Shown here piece after piece: positions 10,601 to 21,900 of a stretch of 64,000 nt of DNA. Below the pieces are notes generated by a model, which searched no databases, had not been told where the DNA came from, and worked only from the letters and a program-made list of their open reading frames with translations. Position numbers and translations under genes: made by a program. This DNA is from Diacronema lutheri (taxonomy: Eukaryota; Haptophyta; Pavlovophyceae; Pavlovales; Pavlovaceae). The DNA lies in the NCBI GenBank assembly GCA_019448385.1, contig JAGTXO010000004.1:930001-994000 (forward strand), written 5' to 3'. Positions within the stretch are counted from its first letter, which is position 1. Each line of letters opens with the position of its first letter.

Positions 10601-12867
10601 TTCGTGCTCGTCGACGCGGCCGACGCGGCGGGCGACAGCGACGCCGCGCTCGGCGCGCTCGCGGCCGCGGTCGACGCGACGGAGCTGCGCCCGCCGCCGG
10701 CCTTTTGGCGCGCGGGCCGCGCCGCGGCGTACGCACCGCGTCCGCCGCCCCTCGACTCGGCGCGGCCGCGCTACAACCGGCGCGCGCGCGCACCTAGCCC
10801 TCCCGTCGCGGCCGCGCGGCGCAATCTCGCGCGCGCGGTGCGCGAGCTCACGCGCGCCGCGCGCGCTGAGCGCGAGCGCGCGCCGGCGCCGCGCGGCGCG
10901 CGCGGCGGCGTGCTCCACGCGCTGCGCGCGTCGCTCCCCGTGCACGCGCGTGCCGCGCTCGGCACGGACGCGGAGCTGCGCGCGGACATCGCCGCGTTCG
11001 CGCGCGCGCGCCGCGAGCTGCACAGCCTCACCGACGCCGAGGTGGCGGCGCTCGCGCGCCCGGACGGGCCGCCGCTGCCCGTGCGGCTCGCGTGCACGGC
11101 GGTCGCGCGCGCGCGCGGCGTGACCGTGCTGCTCGACATCGTGCCGCGCGGCGGCGGCGCGCCCGAGCGGCTCGTGTGCCGCGCCCGTCGCCGCGGCGCC
11201 GCCACGCGCACGCCACGGCCGACAGCCGCCGTTATCGCGCGCGCGCCTTGCATAGCGGCGCGCGTTGGCCACACTGAGCCGGCGCGCGCGTGCGCGGGCG
11301 GATCGATCGGGGTCGCGCGCCTCCGTTCAGCGCGCCGCCGCTCTTGGCGTGGGGCGCGGCTCGACGTGCACACCCGCGAGCGGCTGGCCACACCGGTGCC
11401 AGGCCACGTCGTGGCCTGCGCCGCCGCCTCGGCCATCGGCGCGTGCGTCGCTCGCGCGCGGCTTGGGCTTGCACGGCTGGCGCGCGCGTGGCCCTGCGCC
11501 TCCGCTCCACTGGCCGCTGCTGCTGTCGCCTTCGCGCCTGCCGCCGACGGTGTTTTCTGCGCCCCGCTGGGCGCTCCTGCATCCGCCTTCGCGCCTGCCG
11601 CCGACGGTGTTTTCCCCGCCGCACTAGCCGCTGCTGCATCCGCCTTCGCGCCTGCCGCCGATTTTCCCGCCCCAGTAGTTGCTCCTGCATTCGCCTCCGC
11701 GCCTGCCACCGACGGCGTTTTCCCCGCCCCACTAGCCGCTGCCGCTGCCGCGTCCGCGCCCGCCGCCGCGGGCGCGTCTTCCGCCCCACCAGCCATCGCC
11801 GCCGCGCCCGCCGCCAACGCGCGCACCGCCAACGTGCCCGTTGCCAACGAGGCTACCGCCACCGAACCAGCCGCCCTTGAGCTTCCCCTCCAACCCGCCA
11901 ACTCGGCGCTGCTTGCGTGGGCGGGCGACGCGGCTGCGCGCCGGCTGGCCGCCGCCGCCGCGAGCGCCGGCCTCCCGCAGGCAGAGGTGGAGCGCATCGC
12001 CAGCGGCGACATGCTCGCCTCAACCGTCGACGCGTGCTGCGAGGTCGTGCTGCGCGTGCACGGGCAGGCCGGCGGCGGGCATGTCTGCCACGTGCCGCTC
12101 GCCGCGCAACCCGCGGTGTTTCAGGACGACGCCGAGCGCGCCGCGCTGCTGCACCGCCTGCGCAGCGAGGCGACAACGCAGGCTGTCATCGGCGTGTGGA
12201 GCCCGTCGGACGAGCGCGGCGGCGCGGGCGGTGACGACGGCGCGCAGCTCGCCTCCGGCCATTTCACCGCGTTGCGCCTTGTGCGCGTCGCGCGCGCGGG
12301 CGAGCATCGCTACGACGCGGTGCTCGTCGACACGCTCGCGTCGCCCTGCAGGCAGGCGCTCATGCTCGCCAAGGCGATAACTGCCACGCTGCACGCGGCG
12401 GGTCTCGACATTTCGCGCGTGCGCCGCGCGCTGCTGCTCAACGAGGCGGCGCAGCGTGGCGCGACGTGCGGCCTCGCGATAGTGGGCGCGCTCAACGACG
12501 CGCTCGCCGCGGCGGGCTGCTCGTCCGCGCCGCGCACGTTCAGCGTGGCGGACATGTACGCTGTCGGCGAGCGCCTCCGCGTCGTGCTGACCGGCGCGGC
12601 CAGCGATCGTGCGCCGGGCGGCGTCTGCGCGGTCACGAGCGCGGTGCGTGGCGGGGGCAGCCCCGATCGCGCCGAAACGCCGCCGCAGACGCGCGGCGCC
12701 AAGGCCGCCGCTGGCGTCACCGCCGCCGCCACCGCCGCCGCCACGCCGCCGCCGCCCGCGCTGGGCGCCGCCGCCGCCGCCACCGCCGCCGCCGCCGCTG
12801 CTGCCGCCGCCGTGGCCGCGCCGCCACCGCCGCCACCGCCGCCGCCGGCCGGCGACGCGGGCGACGA

Positions 12868-12937
<70 letters not shown>

Positions 12938-15900
12938 GCCGCGCGCACGTTCTTGAAGCTCGCGCCCAGGGCGCGCGCGGCCGCCTCGGCGCGTGAGGCG
13001 TTGCGCGCCGCGTGTGCGCGCGCGGACGCGGCGGCGTCGTCACACGCGTCGGCGCCGCACGCGCCCGCCGGTGCGCGCCGCCGGCGGCGCGCGGGCGCAG
13101 GCGAGCTGGCGCTCGCGGCTGCGCGCGCGCTCGCCTCGACGGAGCACGGCGATTTGACGGACGACGCGCTCGAGGCCGCCGTCGAGCAGGAGCTGGGCGA
13201 CGAGCGCGGCCAACTGCTGCTGTGCACGCGGGGCGCAGCGGCGCAAAGGCCCGCGCTTTGCCGGCTCCTGAAGCACGCGTGCGCGTCGGCGCGCGCGGCG
13301 AAGCGCGCGCAATTCACGGTGTTCGTCGTGCGCGCGCCCACGCGCGGCGAGCGGGGGGGCGCCGCCGCGAGGCGCGTGGACTCGGTGGTCGAGCTGTCGT
13401 GCGCGCTGCACGAGAAGGCGGGCGCGCTCGGCGGCCTCCAGCGCGTCTGTGTGCGTGGCTTCGCCCTCGAGCGCCGCCGGACACTCGACGCTGGCGCCGA
13501 GGCCGGCGCGTCCGCCATCGGCCAGGACGAGCAGGTCGAGGCAGAGGCGGGCGAGGCGTGCGTCGCCGGCGTGACGATGGCCAAGCAGCTGCGTCAGTTT
13601 GCCGAGCAAGCTGCCCGCGACGACGTGCTCTTCCACGTCGCCGTGTCCGAGGCCGACGCCCACGCCCGGCTGGCGCGCGTTGCGGGTGACGATGTCGGCG
13701 CGTACAGCGTCGTGCTCGCAGTCGCCGGGCTCGTCTGGCTGGCCAAGGCCGACGAGGTTGCGCCGGCGGCCGCCCAGCCCGCCGCCGTGCCGCCCGCCGC
13801 CCCGCCTGCTGCCGCCACGTCCGCCGACGCCGAGCGCGACGCCTCGCCTTCCGACCGCCTGAGCGCGCTGACGCTCGCCGTGCGAGTCGCGCTCGCGCGC
13901 GGCGTGCTGCGCCACCTCCTCGCCGACGCGTCGCCGGGCGCGTCCGCGACCGCTGGCGGTAGTTGCGCGACGCCCGTCGAGGCGGCCACGTCCGCCGCCG
14001 CGCCGCCCGCCACGGGCGTCGTGACGAGTGGCGTTGCGGCGGGCGCTGTGGCGGCCGCACCGGCTGCTGCGGGCGGTGCGATGGCGGGTGCATCGCCCAT
14101 CACGCGGCCGGCGAAGCGCGCGCGGCGCACGCTCACCGCCGCTCCAGCCGCCTCGGCCGTTGCGGCCGCTGGAGGCGCACGCGCGGGCGCACGCGGCGCG
14201 GCCGGCGCGCCTCGCGCGCGCGCCGCGCGCGCGCCGGCCGAGTACGTCTGGCTTGCCATCGCGCGCCGGATGCTGGCGGCGCGACACGCGGCGGCCGCGG
14301 GCGGCGACTTTGTCGCGTCGTGCGTCGCCGCGATGCAGGCCGAGTACGGCGACGGCTGTGCCGTCGTCGTCGGCGACGCGCCTGATGACGCCTTGGTCGA
14401 GGCTGCGGCGGCGGCGCTGCTCGAGGGCAAGCACGCGGCGGTGAGCTTCGGCTGCGTCGACCGGCCGGCGGTGCTCGTCGTGCAGCGCGCCGTGGACGCG
14501 CCCACGTCGCGCGTGCACGGGTGGTGCGCGCACGCGGCGGGCGCCGCCGAGTTTGACGAGGGCGCCGCGCACGGCGTGTTCAACGCGATCGTCGAGCGCG
14601 CGTGGGCGCTGCGTCCGGACCCGGCCGACGGCAGCCCGCCGCCCACGCGCACGTGGGAGGTCGAGCAAATCGCTGGCGACGCGCCCGACCAGGCGGGCGT
14701 GGCCGCGCTGCGCGTGCTCTACGCGCTCGTCGCGGCGCACGGCCGCTACCGCTCGGCCGCCGCGCTCTTTGGCGCGCTCGCGCAGCTGCACGCGCCCGAC
14801 GCCGCCGGCGCGCGCGCGGAGGTCGTCGCGGCGGCGTGCGCGGTGCCGCCCGGCGCGCGGCCGGGCGCCGCGCCGGCGGCCGCGCGGGACGACGCGAGGG
14901 AGCGCGCATGGGACGGCGCTCAGATCGCCGCGCTCGCCGTCGGCGGGGACGCTGCGCGCAGGCGTGTCGCGCCCGTGCGCGCGCTCGTCGACGCGCTCGG
15001 CACGCCACCGACCTCGGCGATCACGGGCGGGCCGGCGGTCCGGCTCGCGGGCGCGGGCGACGGCGGCCACGGTGCACGGTGGGTGGGCGGGCAGGCGGCG
15101 ACGCCCGCCGAGCAGCTGCCGAGGGAGCTGCTGCGCGCCTACCACGAGGCGGTGCTGTGCGTCACGCCCGGCAGCCTCCAGCTCGGCCCGGCGGCGCTCG
15201 ACGCGGTCACGCGGCCGCGCGAAAACGACACGCTGGAAGGCCTCCTCGCGCGCGTCAGCTGGCAGTGCGGCGCGAGGGCGAGCACGTGCGCCATGCTCGC
15301 CACGTTTTCCGAGCAGGCGGGCACCGGCTCGCGCGTCGCGCTCAAGGCCCTCCGCACGAGCTCCGACCTGGCCGGGCTGACGGCGGCTGCGGTCGGGCAG
15401 CAGGCGCCGCAGACGCCGCCGCCGCCGCTTCTCGTGATGCTCGGCCGCTGCCCCAGCCCGCTCGTCGGCGGCGGCCTCTTCCCGCCCGACCGCGCGACGG
15501 GCGAGCCGGCGGTGCACGCGGCGACGTCCGAGCTCGCCGTCGAGCTGCTGCGCGACGCGCGCGCGCTGGCCGGCACGGACGGGCGGCTCGTCGTGCTGTG
15601 CCTCGAGGCGTCCAACCCGCTCTGGTTCTGCCCCAAGGTGCGCGAGCTCGAGCTGCCGCGGACGCGGTCGGACGGCGTGCGCGCGTCCGGCTGCACCTGC
15701 CCTGCGACGTGCAGCGATGCGCGCGGCGCGGCGGGTGGCGCTGCCCGCGGCGCATCGACGCGGCCGGCGGCGCGCGCGATCAACAAGGCGGTGCTCGACC
15801 ACTTCGTCGCGCTTTTCGGCCGCGAGGGCTTCGCGACCTTTGAGTTTGCGGGCGGCGGCGAGGCGAGCTGGCTGTGCGACAGCGCGGCCGGCACGACGAC

Positions 15901-18900
15901 CGTCGCGGCGTGCGCGTCGCTGCCGCCGCGCATGGGCGATGGGCAGCTGGCCATCCGGCGGCACACGCTCGGCACGGGCGCCGACGCGCCGGCGCACGCC
16001 GTCGTCTCGCTCCGCGTCGCGCACGTGAGCCACGCCATCCGCCGCGCGGCGGACGACGGCGGCGCGCGCGCCGAGCGGATGGCGCGCGCCGCGCGCGCGT
16101 TCTGCGATGTGGCGGCCGCGCTGCGCGTCGACGCGATCCTGGCGGAGGTGCCCGAGGACCGCCCGACGGGCACGCCCTTCCTTGGCGGGCTGCTCAAATG
16201 TTGGGACAAACGCAACGGGAGCTGGACGGCGCCAGCCACGCTCGCGCTCGGAGACGTGCGCGAGGTGGCCAAGCGGACGGCCGACGCAGCGGCCGGCCGA
16301 GCGGACGAGGTCCCTGCGGCTGGCCGTCCGCAGGTCGCGGCGCGCGCGTGCGCTGGCGCGATTGGCGGCGGCGCGGGCGCGGCGGGCGCCTCGGACGCTG
16401 CGCCGCGTGCACTGGCGGGCGCGTCGGGTGCGCGCACGGACGGCGGCCCTGCCGACGCACCGCGCCAGCTGGAGAGCCGCTACGGCGAGGCGAGCAAGCT
16501 CGACCTACCCCAAGATTCCACTACGGGCCGCGTCCTCGACGCTCGCGAGGCCCAGGACCGCGCGCGCGTGCCTGCTGCGCCCGACGGCACAGCGCTGCGC
16601 CGCGTGCTCGACGCCGTCGGCGCGGGCGCGCCCGCGCAGCGCAGCCCGCGCTGGCACGACGAGCGATGGGAGGAGGTCACGGGCAGCAAGGTTGGCGACG
16701 TCGTGAACGACAACGCCGGCGTCGCGCACGAGACGCTCACCGACGAGTACGTGCACCGGCGGCGGCGCGAGGTGCGGACCAAGGCGACGACCGCGGGCAT
16801 CCTCGGCGAGGCCGTCGCGCTGCGCAAGCTGGCGGCCGCGTACGGCATCACCGTCGTGTGCAACCTGCCGATGATGCGTGCGGACCCGCACGACAAGAGC
16901 GCGCCGTTCGCCTTCTCGCCGGACGGGCTCGCCATCCTCCCCGAAAACAACGAGCAGGTCCTCGTCGAGGTGAAGACGCTCACCAAGGCGGGCGCCACGG
17001 CGCACGAGGACGGGCCGCCGCAGCCGCACCGCGATCAGCTGCAGCTCGGCATGCACGTCCTCGGCGTGAGCAAAGCGCTCTACGTGCAGTACCTCAGGCA
17101 CGAGGACCGGATCGTCGTGCACGTCGTGACGCGCGGCGCCGGCTGGCTTGCATTCGCGCAGCCGAGGGTGCAGGCCTTCTGGGCGCGCGTCGTCGAGCGG
17201 CGCGCGCGGCTCGAGCGCGCGCGCGCCGACCACCCGGCTGCGAGCCGGCGGCACCGGCGGCAGCAGACGCCGGCCGGGCCGCCGCTCGTGCTCGCGCTGG
17301 ACGGGCGCATCCCCGCCGCGCGCGCCGCCGCGCTGCACGCCGTCGCGCACGGCACCGCGAGCGCGGCGGCGGTGACGGCGGCGGCGGCGACGGGCGACGC
17401 GACGGCGTTGCAAGACGCGATCGCGGCGCTGCGCGCGCCCGTCGGCAATGCGGCGATCGACAGCGCAGCGCGTGCGGAGCGCGCGGCCGTCGAGCGGGCG
17501 ATCGCGTACCTCGGGCAGCCGGCAGGCGACGCCGCCGCCCGCGGCACGGCCGAGGCGGCCGAGGAGGAGAGGACGGTCGACGCCGACATCTGCGCGTTGC
17601 TGCACCAGCTCGGCGCGAGCGTGGCGCACGTGCACGTCGAGGACGCGGATTGCGTCACGCGTGAGCACTGGGGCGGGGCGGTGCTCGCTGCAGCGGGCGA
17701 CCCGTCGAGCGCCCCCGCCATTTCGAGCGTCATCGTCGCGCACATCGTGCGCCTCGCCGGCTTTGGCGTCGAGCTCCCGCAGTCGATTCGCGTCGCCCCC
17801 AGCACGGCCGACTGGCACGAGGGCTGGCTCGACGTGCAGTGCGTGCTGCTGCGCACGCGCCGGCGCGGGCGGCGCGACGACGACTTTGTGGCCGTCGTCA
17901 GGCGCGGTGGGCGCTGGTTTGCGTGCGAGCCCGGCCGCGCGCGGCGGCTGCAGTGGCGGTCGGTCCTGCGCCGCGCGCGCGGCGGCGTCGACGGGACCGG
18001 CGAGGAGGCGTTCGCGGTCGTCTACGTGCGGCGCGGCGACGCGGCCGGCGACGCGGCTGGCGACGCGCAGGCCGAACGGGCGCGCGGCGGGCGCGCGCGC
18101 AGGCGCACGCGCGGCGGCACGCGCAAGCGCAAGCGCGGCGCCTCCGCCGGGCTCGAGGCGGCCGCGCCCGCCGGCGCGCCGGCGGGCGCTGCTCACCGCC
18201 CGCCCGCCAGGCGTGCCACGGTCGCCGCGCGCACCACGCGCTCTGTGACCGACGCGCGGCACTCGGCGCCTGCCGCCACGGTTGCACCTGTCTTCGACTG
18301 GCGCGCCGGCCGCCCGCCCCCTGCCGCCGCCGCCGCCGCCAAGCGCGGCCAGGCGCTCGAGCCGGGGCAGTTCGCGCGGCCGCGTGGGCGCGCGCCATGG
18401 GGCAAGGTCTGGGACAGAGTCTCGGGTGCGTGGGCGGACAAGCCGACTGGTGCTGCCGTCGCCGCCGCGCCGCCGCCGCTGCCGCCCGCCGCCGCGCCGC
18501 CGCCCGCCGCCGCGCCGCCGCCCACCGCCGCGCCGCCGCCCGCCGCCGCGCCGCCGCCCGCCGTCGCGCCGCCGCCCGCCGCCGCGCCGCCGCCGCCGCC
18601 GCCACCGGCGGCGCTCGGCCGCCGGCAGCACGTCGGCGCGGGCGGCAGCGCGGCGGGCCGGCGGCTCGCGGCCATCGCACGGCGGCAGCGCGGCGTGCGC
18701 GCGCCGCCGCCCGCCGCGCGCTTCCTCGCCACGCTGCCGCCACCGCCACGCGACGGCCTCGCGCGCACGAGCAAGCAGGCGCGCGCGAGGCGCAACGCGG
18801 ACGGACGGCCGGCGCACGCGCGCGCGGCCAACGCGCGCGCCTTCTACCGCGGCGTGGAGCTCGGCGTGCACGCGACGCGCGCCATCGTCGACGCGCGCCA

Positions 18901-21900
18901 CGCCGACCTGCCGCAGGCCGTCTTCGTGGCGGAGGCGCGGGCGATCGTCGCGCGCTCCGCCGGCGGCGGCGCGCTGCTCGCGCCGGACGACGTGCGCGAC
19001 CTGTGCGACGCGCAGACGGACGCCGATCGCGCTGCGATCTGGGCGTCGGTGGGCGCGCACGAGGCGACGCGCATCTTCGCGCTCGTCACGCGCAACGCGA
19101 GCTTGGCGGGCGCGGCGCTGCTCGTGCTGCACACGCCGGCGGGCGCGCCGGCGCGCGCGCTCGGGCTCGTGGCGACGCGCTCGCGCGCGCCGTCGACGGG
19201 CGCGCCGCGCGACGCGCACAGGGCGCTGGTGCAGCGGTTGGACGTGCTGATGGACGCGATCGCCGCGGCGCGAGGCGCGTCGCCGCTCGAGCTCGAGCTC
19301 GCGCTCGCGCCCGAGCCGCAGAGCGCGTGCAACGCGCGTGCGGCCGCGCTGCTCTGCCTGCAGGCCGTCGCGGACGCGAGCGGCCGTCCCACCGCTGAGG
19401 ACGCGCTGGCCGCGCTCGACGACGCGCGCGGCATCGACCGGCACTGCCACGCCGTCCGGCAGCAGATCGAGGCGAAGCTCGCGTGGCGGCGCGCCGACGG
19501 CGCCGTCGGCGTTGACGGCGCCGACGGCGCGCCCGCGCTCGCGCCTGCCGCCGCACCGCCGGCGTGCGCGCCGGCGCACGCTGCCGGCGAGGCGGCGGTC
19601 GACCAGGCGATCGTCACGCGGGTGCGCGACGCGCTGCGCGCGTGGGCGACGACTGGCACCGCGCCCAGCGCGGCGGTGCTCGACGACGCCTGCGCCGCGT
19701 ACACGGCGCGCGCACGCGCGCGCAAGGACGCGCGCACGGCGCTGGGCCCGACGCGCGCGGCCGAGCTGCTCGCCGCGGCCGCGCGCGGCGGAGCCGACGG
19801 GGCGGATGCCGCGCGCGCGCTGCTCGGCGGCACGCCGCGCCTGCTCGTCGTGCTCCTCTGCGTGCCCGTCGCCGCGCCGTCCGGCGAGCCGCCGCGCCCG
19901 GTCGGGCTGCTCGTCGCCGACCGGCCGACGGACGACTCGCGCCCGGCCGCGCTCGTGCGCTACGACTTTGCGCCGCTCGACGCGGACGTGGCCGTCGCGG
20001 TCGGCGCGCATGCCGTCGCGCTGGCCAGTGCGATCTGGCCGCTGCTCGCGGCCGAGGGGGAGCCGCGGCCATCGCCCGTCGTGCGCTCGCAGCCGCGCGG
20101 CGGCGACGATGGCGCGCGTGCGCTCGCAACGTTCGCGTGCCTCGACGCGCTGATGACCGCCAGCGTCGGCGCGCACGGCCTCGCGGGCGGCGCGGGCATG
20201 CTGCCCGCGCTGGTCGCGCGAGGCGCCGCGGCCGCCCAGCGCGAGCGGCAGCTGCGCGCGGCCGCCGAGAGGCTGGGCGGCACGGTCGCTGGGTGGCCGG
20301 ACACGGGCGCGAGCGCGGCGGGCGCGAGCGTCGACGAGGAGGCGCGCACGTACGAGGTCGAGGCGGTCGTCGACGAGCGCCGCAAGGCGGGCAAGAAGGT
20401 GACGTTCCAGTTCCGGATCAGGTGGCGGGGCTACGACGAGAGCGCCGACACGTGGGAGCCTGAGGCCAACGTGAGCAGCGACCTCGTCGCCCAGTTCCGC
20501 AAGACGCGCGACGAGCAGAAGCGGCGCGCGGGCGTATCGGGCAGCGGCAGCGGCGGCGCGGGCGCGGCGTCGGCATTGGCGTCGGCGCCGCTTCGCGCGC
20601 ACGGCGAGTCGGGCGCCGCGGGCAAGCGCGCCGCGGCGGGTGCCGCCGCGAGCGCGCGCGACGCCGCGGGCGCGCGCGCGCCGAGCGTTCCCCGCGCGCG
20701 CGGCGTCGAGCGCGCGCGCGTGGACGAGCCCGCTGCGCCGAGCGCGCGCGCCGCCGGCGGCGCGACGGCGCGCACGCGCGGCAGCGTGCTCCCGGGCTTC
20801 GTGGTCAAGCGCTCGACGCTCAACGCGGGGCCGCAGGCGGTGACGGCGCAGCCCGGTGCGCGGAAGGAGCTGCGGCGCATCGCGGCGGCCGTGCACAGGC
20901 TCACGACACAGGCGTACCGCGTCATCAACAAGGTGGTGCGCGACGAGGCTGCGGTGGCGAGCGCGCAGGCCGTCGGCGCGGCGTCGGGCGGCCCGTCGAC
21001 CAGCGTGCACACGTCGACCACGATGGACAAGGGAACCGTCCGTGCGATCTTCTCGGCCATCGGCTGGCACAAGGACGAGAGCACGTACGGTGCAGCGCCC
21101 CGAGGCAAGCCCGCCGAGCAAGCCGCCGCGCAGACCAAGGCGGCGACGGCGCGCGCCGTCGGCGAGATGGCCGAGGGCGTCCAGCCCGTCTGCGCGGTGG
21201 GCCTCACGGAGATCCTCGAGGCGGAGGCGACGCAGGTGTCCACCGCGTGCCTGATGCACCCATCGCGCGTCGTGAACGGGCTGCTCCGCGACGTCGTCCG
21301 CGCGGCAGTCGAGCGCGACGAGGCGCTCGTCGCGCTGCCCGAGATGCAGCGAAACGCGCGCGTGCGCGAGCTGTGCGAGCGGCTGCTGCGCGGCGACGTG
21401 GAGGGCGCGCGCGTCGGCTGCCCCGCCGCGCTCGACCGCCACCTGCCCGACATGGTCCTCCACAAGATCGACTACAAGTGCACGCCCACGAAAAGGTGGA
21501 ACTACGACCGGCACACGACGCGCTACTTCCTCGTGCAGATCCGCACCCTGCAGCACGTGGCCGAGGGGCAGGCGCTGCTCTGCCGGCTCGCGCACATCCA
21601 CACGCAGCTGACCGGACGGCCGCCGCGGTACAATGTGGCGCCGCTGCGCACGCACAATGTGCGCGCGAGGCGTGGCTGCCGCTGCCGCCGCCGAGCGCCC
21701 AAGCGCGCGCGCCGCCGCCGTGCGCGCCGCCCCGCGGCCAGGTTGGTCACGCGCCCGCGCGCTCGCGCGCCGCGCGCTGCGCGCAGGTGCCGCGCAACGT
21801 GCGCCTCGCCGCGAGCGCCATCTGGGTGACGCTTTCGGATGACGAGCGCAAGGAGCTGCGCGCGCGGCTCAAGGCGCTGGACCTGCGCGACCACGATGGC

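Noticed and set aside
12715-12945. CRISPR-like or satellite array
   Set aside because: It is a simple GCC triplet repeat in coding frame with no spacers.
16505-21655. Minus-strand ORF of about 1,716 codons opposite the giant gene
   Set aside because: Its product is monotonously Arg/Ala/Gly-rich with no domain, while the plus strand carries YqaJ, chromodomain and Fanzor motifs. Long antisense ORFs are expected at this GC content.
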